A stretch of DNA of 7,818 bases from an uncultured Mycoplasmatota bacterium (GCA_947297555.1 CAMYTM010000024.1:1-7818), one strand, 5' to 3'; counted from the stretch's first letter, positions 1-6,913 are shown. Numbers and translations are program-made. The notes: generated by a model from the letters alone, not told the origin.

Positions 1-1548
1 CGCATCAGTTTTAGACATTTCTTTCACTGTCACTGGTATTCCTTCTTTAATCCACTTATTAACTAACTCTTCACATTTTTGTTTTTCTTCATCACTTAAT
101 TTGTGATCGCATGAAAAATCAAAGCGCATACGTTCACTCGTAATATTACTTCCCTTTTGGTGTACGTCTGATCCTACTACCACTTTTAAAGCCGCGTTTA
201 ATAAATGAGTTGCCGTATGATACTTTGTTTCTATTTCGCCATTACCAGCAAGCCCACCTTTAAATTTTCCTTGTGAAGCCGTTCTAGAAAGTTCCTGATG
301 CTGTTTAAACTTTTCTTGAAAACCAACTTCATCCACTTTTAAATTTCTTTCACTGGCTAGTTCTATGGTTAACTCAATAGGAACTCCATAAGTATCATAA
401 AGATGAAAAGCATCCTCTCCCGTAATATCTTGATGATTCTTTGTAACTTTTTCAAATTCCTTTAACCCTTTTTCTAAAGTACGACCAAATTTTTCTTTTT
501 CCATTTTTAAAACTTCTAAAACAATGCTTTCATTATCATCTAATTCTTGATAATACTTTTTGTATTTATTTAAAATAAGAGTTGCAATTTTTTGTTCCCA
601 ATCACTACTAATATCAATATTCAAATTTCTAGCATGACGAATAGCACGACGAATAAGCCTTCTTAAAATGTAGCCTTGATCGGTATTGCTTGGCTTAATA
701 CCTGCAGGATCTGCACTTATAAATACTGCTGTTCTTATGTGGTCTGCAATTATTCTCATACTTTTTTCATTGCCTTCATAAGGTAGTCTAGAAATAGAAG
801 AAATTAAATCAATAACATCTTTCCAAATACTTGATTTGTAATTATCATCAACACCTTCTAATATAGAAACTGTTCTTTCGACTCCCATTCCAGTATCAAC
901 GTTCTTTTTTGGAAGTTCCGAAATGCCACCATCTTCATCTTTATAGTATTGCATGAACACATTGTTCCATATTTCTACCCAACGACTATCCTCAGGATTA
1001 AAAGTGATAGGAACCTCACTTTCATCTCTCCAATAGAATATTTCTGTATCTGGTCCACATGGTCCAGATTCTCCTGCTATCCAAAAATTATCTTCAACTG
1101 TTTTGACAATACGTTCTTCTGGTATTCCTAACTCACGCCACTTATTATAACTTTCTTCGTCAAAAGGAATAGTATCACTTCCCGCATAGACAGTAACGGC
1201 AAGACGCTCCTTTGGAATACGCAATACTTCTGTTAAAAATTCAAAACTCCAAGAGATACTGTCCTCTTTAAAATAATCTCCCAAACTCCAATTCCCAAGC
1301 ATTTCAAAAAAAGTTTGATGGGTGGAATCCCCTATAATATCTAAATCATTCGTTCTAATACATTTTTGATAATCACAAAGTCTTGTTCCATAAGGATGTA
1401 TTTGCCCCATTAAATAAGGAATTAAGGGTTGCATACCTGCTGTATTAAAAAGTACAGAGGGATCGTTTTCTGGTACCACTGGTGCCGAAGGTATTTGTTT
1501 ATGTCCTTTACTTACAAAAAAATTAATATATAAATCTTTTAAATTCAT
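1..1548 (-). CDS. alaS: alanine--tRNA ligase, compact form, N-terminal 516 residues (3' end outside window)
   Basis: This cytoplasmic class II synthetase charges tRNA-Ala. The window holds residues 1-516; the gene continues past position 1. The catalytic domain is clear: an N-terminal NFFVSKGH segment, NTAGMQP, CIRTND near residues 63-68, the motif 2 region TFFEMLGNWSLGDYF (79-93), and motif 3 GMGVER at 220-225. The helical domain with DTYGVP follows. The editing-domain HxxxH is HTATH at 444-448, then VHQKGSN and RMRFDFS. In ordinary bacterial AlaRS (E. coli) that histidine motif lies near residue 565. Here about 120 residues are missing, and the beta-barrel signature TPFYAESGGQ is absent. 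The reading frame is intact, so this is a compact family form, not a broken gene. The downstream CGGTH-type editing cysteine and any C-Ala domain lie outside the window. The ATG overlaps the kinase stop as ATGA and follows GGAGGAG by five bases. It belongs to the tRNA-Ala T-box operon. Confidence 0.97.
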   Translation of the reverse strand, partial: MNLKDLYINFFVSKGHKQIPSAPVVPENDPSVLFNTAGMQPLIPYLMGQIHPYGTRLCDYQKCIRTNDLDIIGDSTHQTFFEMLGNWSLGDYFKEDSISWSFEFLTEVLRIPKERLAVTVYAGSDTIPFDEESYNKWRELGIPEERIVKTVEDNFWIAGESGPCGPDTEIFYWRDESEVPITFNPEDSRWVEIWNNVFMQYYKDEDGGISELPKKNVDTGMGVERTVSILEGVDDNYKSSIWKDVIDLISSISRLPYEGNEKSMRIIADHIRTAVFISADPAGIKPSNTDQGYILRRLIRRAIRHARNLNIDISSDWEQKIATLILNKYKKYYQELDDNESIVLEVLKMEKEKFGRTLEKGLKEFEKVTKNHQDITGEDAFHLYDTYGVPIELTIELASERNLKVDEVGFQEKFKQHQELSRTASQGKFKGGLAGNGEIETKYHTATHLLNAALKVVVGSDVHQKGSNITSERMRFDFSCDHKLSDEEKQKCEELVNKWIKEGIPVTVKEMSKTDA

Positions 1549-2075
1549 TTTATCTCCTCCAATATTGTTTTCGAAACATTATCTAAATTGCCTATTTCTT
1601 TATTATCTACTACATAATCATAGTCTAAATATTTTCTAAATTCATGTTCTGTTACATGATTTTTTTCTTCTTCTGTTAATATTCTCTGTGGTTTTTCATT
1701 ATTGACAAGCACTGTTGTTACATCATATGGGCTAGCAATCATTTCTAAAATTTCTGGAAGTAATCGCACATCAGAAATTACCACAAAATCAAAATATTTT
1801 TCATACACACGAAAATCTTCTAACATTCTTCTAATAAAAAACTTTTCATCATGTAATTCTTCTCTTATAAAACTACCCGTATTTTGTAAAAACGAACGAG
1901 GCTTATTTTCATTACTTCCATTAAACCCAAGAATTTCTTTTGCGTACATCTTAATATATTTACTATATTCTGTTTGCAGGGCCCGAAATCCTTTTTCCGT
2001 AGCACATTCTACTATTTTCTTGCCTAAATGCGTTTTTCCAGAACCAGCATTTCCTGCTATTAATATTACCTTCAT
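1545..2075 (-). CDS. small P-loop kinase-like protein of the alaS operon, function unknown
   Basis: This 176-residue protein opens with a Walker A loop, GNAGSGKT at residues 8-15, directly after the first beta strand. A Walker-B-like strand VVISDVR (98-104) follows, then an NHVTEHEF segment (139-146). The pattern RSFLQNTGSFIRE (60-72) followed by the SDVR strand resembles the deoxynucleoside-monophosphate kinase branch of the adenylate-kinase fold. That assignment is inferred from motifs; the phosphate acceptor is unknown. There is no membrane segment, so the protein is probably cytoplasmic. The start is the ATG at 2075, after an AAAGGAAAAGG purine tract. A longer reading from TTG at 2129 would begin inside the T-box antiterminator and is unlikely. 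The gene is the first one behind the tRNA-Ala T-box, and its TGA overlaps the alaS ATG by four bases. It should therefore be made when tRNA-Ala is uncharged. Confidence 0.88.
   Translation of the reverse strand: MKVILIAGNAGSGKTHLGKKIVECATEKGFRALQTEYSKYIKMYAKEILGFNGSNENKPRSFLQNTGSFIREELHDEKFFIRRMLEDFRVYEKYFDFVVISDVRLLPEILEMIASPYDVTTVLVNNEKPQRILTEEEKNHVTEHEFRKYLDYDYVVDNKEIGNLDNVSKTILEEIK
1554..1560 (-). promoter_or_regulatory. ribosome binding site of alaS
   Basis: A near-perfect GGAGGAG lies five bases upstream of the alaS ATG (1548-1546), inside the last codons of the kinase gene. It fixes the alaS start. Together with the ATGA overlap it suggests that AlaRS translation is both coupled to the kinase and independently strong. 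Confidence 0.85.
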
Positions 2076-2095
2076 TCCTTTTCCTTTCCCTAATA

Positions 2096-2138
2096 AAAAG
2101 AACCGCAAAAATGCCTCAACAAGGAGCAATTCTGCGGT
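2096..2138 (-). terminator. T-box-controlled intrinsic terminator
   Basis: On the minus strand ACCGCA (2138-2133) pairs with TGCGGT (2107-2102). The helix extends through GAA opposite TTT and, after a mismatch, TGC opposite GCA. A U-rich tail TTCTTTTT follows. The 5' arm shares bases with the T-box bulge and the A2 helix of the antiterminator, so the two structures exclude each other. With charged tRNA-Ala the terminator should form and stop transcription before the kinase and alaS genes. Confidence 0.88.
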
Positions 2139-2286
2139 ACCATCCTTTAGTTTACTTTCTTTTTTGATAACGGAAAATCTCTCTCCGATAAACCTAAAAT
2201 AAGCAGCAATATTCTACTCTTTTTTTATCTAATTTCCACTATCATAGATTCTCTATAAAATACTCAAATAGAACTTTCTTATTTTC
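2121..2286 (-). promoter_or_regulatory. T-box riboswitch, tRNA-Ala specific (GCU specifier), compact form
   Basis: This leader RNA senses uncharged tRNA-Ala. The Stem I base pairs AAAATAAG (2285-2278) with CTTATTTT (2203-2196). A second helix pairs TTCTA (2273-2269) with TAGAA (2216-2212). The internal loop between them has TATTGCTG on its 3' side, which places an alanine GCU specifier at 2207-2205 followed by a purine. Further out are AGAGA (an AG-bulge-like element) and a distal helix ATCTA/TAGAT (2249-2245 with 2231-2227) capped by a GTGGAAAT-containing loop, as in canonical T-boxes. Stem III is CGGAGAG/TTTTCCG (2187-2171). The antiterminator is exact: AAGGA (2147-2143), bulge TGGTACC (2142-2136), hairpin GCA-GAAT-TGC, then TCCTT (2125-2121). 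Bulge TGGT matches tRNA 3' ACCA, that is discriminator A73, as expected for tRNA-Ala. Only about 48 nt lie between Stem I and the antiterminator, so Stem II and the IIA/B pseudoknot appear absent. It regulates the kinase-alaS pair. Confidence 0.93.
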
Positions 2287-2296
2287 AAACGATTTC

Positions 2297-3430
2297 TTAC
2301 TTTTGCAAAATTTCATATTTACTTCTAGCAAATTCCCAAATTACTTTTAATAAAGCAATACATGGAGTTGCTAAAATCATACCTATAATACCAAAGAAAT
2401 TATTAAAAATCAATAAGCCTATCATAATGGTCACAGGATGTAATTTCATTGTTTTACTCATAACAACTGGTTGTAAAATAAAGTTCTCCACACACTGAAC
2501 AACTACACAAATAATTAAAGTCATAACTCCAATAAAAGTACTCTGAGAAAAACCAATGACTACTGCAAGAGCACCACCAATATAAGGCCCGATATAAGGA
2601 ATTAAATCAGTAATACCACAAAATAAACCAAATAATACTGGGGCTTGTAAACCAACAATCATAAACCCTATAGAATCACAAACAAAAACCATAACAGCCA
2701 CTAACATGGTTCCATTGACACTTTTTCTAACCTCTCCACCAATATTATTAAGAAGTACTTGCGCTTCAAATCTTTTTCTTTCTGGAAGTAGGTTTAAGAA
2801 ATGACGTGATATAGAATCAAAATCAAATAACATATAAAGACCTATAAATAATCCTAGTCCAATTGTAACCAAACTAGAGAAAAATTTCACAATAATATCC
2901 AAAAGCATTGTTGGAAAAGTCGTTGTAAAATCCGTTAATTTTGTTTCCATAGTCGTCATAACATTCGTACGTATAGAATCTATGTCTAATCCCTCTACAT
3001 GAGAAAATTTCATAAAAATTTCATTCACACTATTTTTGACTTCATTAAAAATAGAAGGTAAGTTTTTAATAAGTTCATTCACTTGCATATATACGGTTGG
3101 TACTAAAAATCTCAAAAATACAGCAATAATGACTAAAAATACAGCATAAACAAGGATAGAACCAAACATTCGAGGAATTCCTTTATTTTCTAATTTTTTT
3201 ACCAAAGGATTAAATAACCAAGCAATCACAAATCCAATAAACAAAGGAGACAATACTTTTAAAAATGTAAAAATAAACTTTAAAATTCCCCATTCCTTTA
3301 CTAAAATCGTTACAATTAATACACAAGCAATAATCATAGCAATATATAAAATATGTAAAATTTTACTTGATAAACTTACGACTTCGTTAACATTCTCAAT
3401 ATTGATTTCACTTTTTTTCTTTTTTTCCAT
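2297..3430 (-). CDS. AI-2E family (PF01594-type) membrane permease
   Basis: This is a polytopic inner-membrane protein of 377 residues, typical for the family. After a basic N-terminus (MEKKKKSE), hydrophobic segments lie at about 25-44, 51-77, 89-110, 176-202, 241-262, 264-293, 297-316 and 330-362. A soluble amphipathic stretch occupies about 111-175. The family signature is visible as DLIPYIGPYIGG (275-286), ENFILQPVVMSK (315-326), and HPVTIMIGLL with FFGIIGMILATP in the last segments. The substrate is unknown. The family name comes from E. coli TqsA and other members export different solutes, so quorum sensing should not be inferred. A relative (yrrI) lies upstream of alaS in Bacillus subtilis, and the same order is seen here. 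The ATG overlaps the miaB stop as TAATG and an AAGAAGGTG precedes it by about ten bases, so translation is probably coupled to miaB. Confidence 0.92.
   Translation of the reverse strand: MEKKKKSEINIENVNEVVSLSSKILHILYIAMIIACVLIVTILVKEWGILKFIFTFLKVLSPLFIGFVIAWLFNPLVKKLENKGIPRMFGSILVYAVFLVIIAVFLRFLVPTVYMQVNELIKNLPSIFNEVKNSVNEIFMKFSHVEGLDIDSIRTNVMTTMETKLTDFTTTFPTMLLDIIVKFFSSLVTIGLGLFIGLYMLFDFDSISRHFLNLLPERKRFEAQVLLNNIGGEVRKSVNGTMLVAVMVFVCDSIGFMIVGLQAPVLFGLFCGITDLIPYIGPYIGGALAVVIGFSQSTFIGVMTLIICVVVQCVENFILQPVVMSKTMKLHPVTIMIGLLIFNNFFGIIGMILATPCIALLKVIWEFARSKYEILQK
2312..2339 (-). promoter_or_regulatory. possible promoter of the T-box operon
   Basis: A TTGGGA (2339-2334) and a TATGAA (2317-2312) are spaced by 16 bases on the minus strand, inside the 3' end of the permease gene. 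Transcription would start near 2305, about 20 bases before Stem I. Neither hexamer is strong. The leader may also be reached by read-through from the miaB promoter, because no terminator separates the permease gene from the T-box. Confidence 0.4.
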
Positions 3431-4848
3431 TATATTGGAACACCTTCTTTCACAATTTCGCCATCAAGACTAAAACTTTTGGCTTCTTTTATTTTAATAG
3501 GAACAATATTCCCAATTAAATCTTTTCCACCCTCAATATTTACAAGTTTCATAGTATCAGTATACCCATAAACGCATGTTTTATCTTTTTCATTTTCTCC
3601 AAGAATTAAAACTGGCACTACATTTCCTACTAAACGTTGATTTGCTTCTAAAGAATATGCATTTACAAGTTTATTTAGTCTTTGTAGACGCTCTTCTTTC
3701 TCTTCCATTGTAACATTATCTTTAATGAGACTTGCAGGAGTTCCAACTCTCGGACTGTAAATAAATGTAAATGCAGAATCAAATTTACAAATATCCACAA
3801 CATTCAATGTTTCTAAAAAATCTTCTTCCGTTTCATTTGGAAATCCAACAATAATATCGGTAGTAATGGAAACGTTGGGTATTTTTTCTTTTATGGAACG
3901 AAATAAACTTATATATTCTTTTTTCGTATAACGACGCCCCATTAACTTTAAAATCCCATCACTTCCACTTTGTAAAGGCAAATGAATATAAGGCATAATA
4001 TTATCATATTTTGCAATTACATCTATCATTTCACTTGTAAAATTCCAAGGATGACTCGTAACAAAACGAACTCGCTCAATTCCTGTAAGAGCAACTTTTT
4101 CAAGTAAATCTTTAAAATCATACCCTTTATGCAAATCACTTCCATAGGCATTTACGTTTTGCCCAAGTAAAGTGACTTCTTTATACCCATTTTGTTTTAG
4201 TTCTTCTACTTCTGCAATGATACTTTCTAACTTTCGACTACGTTCTTTTCCTCTTGTATAGGGAACGATACAATAAGTACAAAACTTATCACAACCATAC
4301 ATAATATTGACCCAAGCCGTAATTTTAGAATCACGACTATATTTTATTCCTTCGTAAACATCTCCTTCAATACTATAAACCTCTATATTTTGTTTCTCTT
4401 TCTTTTCTAATAATAATTTTGGAAGTTCACTAATATTATGCGTACCAAAAACAATATCTACATAAGGATGTTTATTTTTTATTTCTTCTACTACACTTTC
4501 TTCTTGACTCATACAACCACCAATAGCAATTAAAAGATTAGGTTTTTCTCTTTTTAAATGCTTACAACGCCCCAGATAGCCAAATACTTTATCATGGGCA
4601 TTTTCACGAATAGCACATGTATTTAAAACTACCAAATCGCTTTCTTCTAAAACAACTGTTTCCGTAAATCCTAAGATTTCTAAATACTTTCTAATTTCTT
4701 CAGAATCATGCACATTCATTTGGCAACCATAAGTTCTTAAAAAATATTTTTTATTCAAAAAAATTTTAGGAAAATTATATTCAACTTTTTTTTCTAAAAC
4801 TTCTTTATCTGTTCTTTTTTTTGCCTCTTTTAAATCAGGTAAATTCAT
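3430..4848 (-). CDS. miaB: tRNA-2-methylthio-N6-dimethylallyladenosine synthase MiaB
   Basis: MiaB is a radical-SAM methylthiotransferase that converts i6A37 to ms2i6A37 in tRNAs reading UNN codons. It has 472 residues when started at ATG 4848. The N-terminal UPF0004 domain carries the three cysteines of the auxiliary Fe-S cluster: YGCQMN (Cys42), NTCAIRENAHDK (Cys78) and IGGCMSQ (Cys112). The radical-SAM motif is YGCDKFCTYC (Cys186, Cys190, Cys193), followed by IVPYTRGKERSR, the TLLGQNVNAYG segment and LPLQSGSD. A TRAM RNA-binding domain fills about the last 65 residues. NTCAIRENAHDK and the motif order favour MiaB over the related MtaB and RimO. The start is the ATG at 4848, with AAAGGAG eight bases upstream. 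The upstream in-frame GTG (4857) abuts that site with no spacing. The permease gene follows with a one-base overlap. Confidence 0.97.
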   Translation of the reverse strand: MNLPDLKEAKKRTDKEVLEKKVEYNFPKIFLNKKYFLRTYGCQMNVHDSEEIRKYLEILGFTETVVLEESDLVVLNTCAIRENAHDKVFGYLGRCKHLKREKPNLLIAIGGCMSQEESVVEEIKNKHPYVDIVFGTHNISELPKLLLEKKEKQNIEVYSIEGDVYEGIKYSRDSKITAWVNIMYGCDKFCTYCIVPYTRGKERSRKLESIIAEVEELKQNGYKEVTLLGQNVNAYGSDLHKGYDFKDLLEKVALTGIERVRFVTSHPWNFTSEMIDVIAKYDNIMPYIHLPLQSGSDGILKLMGRRYTKKEYISLFRSIKEKIPNVSITTDIIVGFPNETEEDFLETLNVVDICKFDSAFTFIYSPRVGTPASLIKDNVTMEEKEERLQRLNKLVNAYSLEANQRLVGNVVPVLILGENEKDKTCVYGYTDTMKLVNIEGGKDLIGNIVPIKIKEAKSFSLDGEIVKEGVPI

Positions 4849-4856
4849 AAAATTCA

Positions 4857-4863
4857 CTCCTTT
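4857..4863 (-). promoter_or_regulatory. ribosome binding site deciding the miaB start
   Basis: AAAGGAG lies eight bases before ATG 4848-4846. The alternative in-frame GTG at 4857-4855 begins at the last base of this site, so a ribosome bound here could not use it. This shortens MiaB by three residues relative to the longest frame. Confidence 0.85.
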
Positions 4864-4873
4864 TTGTATGAAT

Positions 4874-4902
4874 ATTATATCATGGATTTTTAGAAAAACA
4901 AA
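4874..4902 (-). promoter_or_regulatory. extended -10 promoter of miaB
   Basis: The minus strand has TGATATAAT, a perfect TATAAT (4879-4874) with an upstream TGn extension. A weak TTTGTT (4902-4897) sits 17 bases before it. Transcription would begin near 4867, giving a leader of about 20 bases. The 33-bp spacer after the sigma-like gene has no hairpin, so read-through from that gene is also possible. Confidence 0.75.
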
Positions 4903-4911
4903 AATAGCAAC

Positions 4912-5877
4912 TCAATCAAAACTTATATCTTGTAAAATTTTTTTAAGAGTTCGACTATGAGGCATCTCTTTCAGTTTTTTACATACTCTTTTTTCTATTT
5001 CTTTAACTCTTTGGGGACTAATCTGATAATCCATAGCAATACTAGAAAGACTAGAAAGAGAATAACCCTTCATACCCAATCTTTTATAAAAAATTTCTAT
5101 ATCCCTTGAAGAAACATTAGGAACTTTGCTAATCATTTCTATAACTTGTTCTTTTAACATTTCATTTTCGATTAATATTTCTTTATCTTCTTCCACTATT
5201 TTGCAAACGGAACTTTCTTGATTTTTCATGTTATAAATAGGATAAATATACTGTTCTAAAAAAGAAGGAAGAATAAAATGAAGTTGTCTTACAGAAATGT
5301 TCTTATTTTCAAATAATCCTTGGTTTTCTAAAAATTTATAAATATTTTCAAATAAACAATAAAATGAACTTGCAATTTTGTTTTCATAAATTTCTGTAAA
5401 ATCTTGAAAAGAAAAAGTAAAATATTGGCTACGTAACAATAAATAGTTTATAAGCAACTTAATACAGTCTTGTTTTCCAATCTCAAAGACAAATAAATAA
5501 TCTGAATATTGTTTTTCCATTTGGTACAAACGAGTATTTATCTTTCCAAAAATAGTCCTAAAAAAATCATTATAAAAAGAAATGTTCAATAATTCTGCAG
5601 ATAAAACAAATTCTATCCACAATTCTGATGCTACGCTTATCACATCATCAACATCTGTCATTCCATTAGGAAAATAAGGCAAATAAGAATTTGCTAAAAA
5701 CCTATACAAAACATGTATAGTTCCTAATATAAGTTCATCTTGCCATTTTTTCTTTTCTACATAATCACTAGTAGAAATCATTTTTTTATAAATCTCTTGA
5801 GCCTCATGTAAAGAAAAATTTCTCTCAATGCTCATATTTTGATACCATTCTTCTAACTTTTGTAAATTATAATTCAT
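4912..5877 (-). CDS. divergent sigma-70-like protein
   Basis: Of the 321 residues, the last 75 or so look like sigma-70 region 4. A 4.1-like helix with VSSRDIEIFYKRLGMKG (255-271) corresponds to the RERDVLxLRYGL pattern of primary sigma factors. A helix-turn-helix follows, with LSSIAMDYQISPQRVKEIEK (277-296) and then CKKLKEMPHS, which parallels the TRERIRQIEAKALRKLRHP recognition-helix pattern. Residues about 45-120, including VDDVISVASELWIEF (76-90), could be a degenerate region 2, but the core-binding and -10-melting residues are not convincingly conserved. The 130-240 segment is unlike a normal region 3. I infer a sigma factor or a region-4-type DNA-binding regulator; its target promoters are unknown. 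It starts at ATG 5877, seven bases after GGGAG. It lies 19 bp behind the transglutaminase-like gene and is surely cotranscribed with it. The miaB gene downstream has its own promoter. Confidence 0.7.
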   Translation of the reverse strand: MNYNLQKLEEWYQNMSIERNFSLHEAQEIYKKMISTSDYVEKKKWQDELILGTIHVLYRFLANSYLPYFPNGMTDVDDVISVASELWIEFVLSAELLNISFYNDFFRTIFGKINTRLYQMEKQYSDYLFVFEIGKQDCIKLLINYLLLRSQYFTFSFQDFTEIYENKIASSFYCLFENIYKFLENQGLFENKNISVRQLHFILPSFLEQYIYPIYNMKNQESSVCKIVEEDKEILIENEMLKEQVIEMISKVPNVSSRDIEIFYKRLGMKGYSLSSLSSIAMDYQISPQRVKEIEKRVCKKLKEMPHSRTLKKILQDISFD

Positions 5878-5896
5878 ATAAACACTCCCAATAAAG

Positions 5897-6883
5897 TCAT
5901 GATTTATCTTTTTTTCGTACCAATGTTTGAGTATTTTCCGAAAAAAATTGTTCTACTTCTTTTTCCTCTATAGAAAAACTATCATAATATTTTTTCACAT
6001 AATGCCAAAAATTAGAGTAAGAAATTTGAGCATCAAAAAGACTACTAAAAAGAGTCGTTATATATTTAAAATCTAATTCCATACCTTCTTCAGCAAAACT
6101 TTGTATCTTTCCATTTTGTAAATATCCTATCTCTCCATTTCCCGGATCTATACATAAAATCAAATCATTATAATTCATAAAGACTATATTATGATTTCCA
6201 TATAATTTTCGAAGAAAATTTGCATTCTCATTTGGACTATATACTACACAAACCTGGGCTTCGTATTCTGGATGAATAGTATTCATCTTTATAACAAAAT
6301 CATCTGCTATATTACGACAACAAGCAACTCCATTTAAGACATCCAATCTTAGATAAGAAAAAGCATCAATCTCTGGATTCCCATATTCATAACGACAATT
6401 ACTTTCTAAAACTGTATTCTCTATAATTTCAAATGGATTACTCTCACCCTTCATTTCTTCTTGATATTCTTTTAAATATTCGTTATATGCTTCTATTTCT
6501 TCTTCATATCGTAAAGAATTAAATCCAAAAACAAGGATGCTTCCTAATTTTAGAACTAAAGTGATGGCAAAAGCCGTAGTGCATAGTGGAGGAAAAAATT
6601 CAGATATTATATTTTTATATTGAGAAATATATCCTTTTACATGTTTCCCACTTTCCATATACACATCCAAAAAATATTGACTATAATAAAAATCAATTTC
6701 ATGCTTTTTAAAAAGCAAATCATAATTTTTCTTTTTTAAAAGCCTAAAAATATCTTGAATTTGTATTATTTTCGGAACATAATTTTTATAAATTTTAGAA
6801 CCATATAAATGGTAAATCCGGTTGTATTCTCGGTGAAATACCAAACGTCGAATTTGATGAATGTCCTCTTTATCCAATTTCAT
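5897..6883 (-). CDS. transglutaminase-like protein with a putative membrane segment, function unknown
   Basis: I do not recognise this 328-residue protein by name. Its C-terminal half shows the transglutaminase-like Cys-His-Asp order: GVACCRNIADDF with Cys189 in a CRxxA context, then GNHNIVF with His231, then CIDPGNG with Asp246. These match the family pattern GxCRxxA / H / DP. That suggests a cysteine peptidase or amide-transfer fold; activity is not shown. Residues 97-121 form a hydrophobic stretch with a Lys inside and acidic residues after it, so it could be one transmembrane helix or a buried core helix. There is no signal peptide. The basic N-terminus has two similar units, 13-35 and 47-70 (RLVFHREYNRIY and RLLKKKNYDLLF), offset by 34 residues. 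The ATG at 6883 follows AAAGGAAG by five bases. It is first in a two-gene unit with the sigma-like gene, under a promoter at 6942-6914. Confidence 0.78.
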   Translation of the reverse strand: MKLDKEDIHQIRRLVFHREYNRIYHLYGSKIYKNYVPKIIQIQDIFRLLKKKNYDLLFKKHEIDFYYSQYFLDVYMESGKHVKGYISQYKNIISEFFPPLCTTAFAITLVLKLGSILVFGFNSLRYEEEIEAYNEYLKEYQEEMKGESNPFEIIENTVLESNCRYEYGNPEIDAFSYLRLDVLNGVACCRNIADDFVIKMNTIHPEYEAQVCVVYSPNENANFLRKLYGNHNIVFMNYNDLILCIDPGNGEIGYLQNGKIQSFAEEGMELDFKYITTLFSSLFDAQISYSNFWHYVKKYYDSFSIEEKEVEQFFSENTQTLVRKKDKS

Positions 6884-6913
6884 AAAAACTTCCTTTTCTT
6901 TTTCGCTTTTACT

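Noticed and set aside
949..1131. 60-residue plus-strand open frame inside alaS
   Set aside because: It is antisense to the strongly conserved AlaRS catalytic domain and has no independent support.
2076..2129. N-terminal extension of the kinase from TTG at 2129
   Set aside because: The extension would begin inside the T-box antiterminator hairpin and run through the terminator. The protein fold starts at MKVILIAGNAGSGKT, and that ATG has a purine-rich site in front of it.
1702..2202. 166-residue plus-strand open frame
   Set aside because: It lies antisense to the kinase gene and the T-box leader, and its sequence looks like antisense translation of those elements. It resembles no protein family I know and no other plus-strand gene is present.
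2297..3430. Reading the AI-2E family permease as a quorum-sensing exporter
   Set aside because: The family name covers transporters with many substrates, and nothing in the neighbourhood relates to autoinducer metabolism.
4849..4857. GTG start of miaB three codons upstream
   Set aside because: The ribosome binding site AAAGGAG ends at base 4857, leaving no spacing to the GTG, while ATG 4848 has an ideal eight-base spacing.
4864..4911. Terminator after the sigma-like gene
   Set aside because: T-rich tracts are present but no stem of useful length can be formed before them; the segment is better explained as the miaB promoter.
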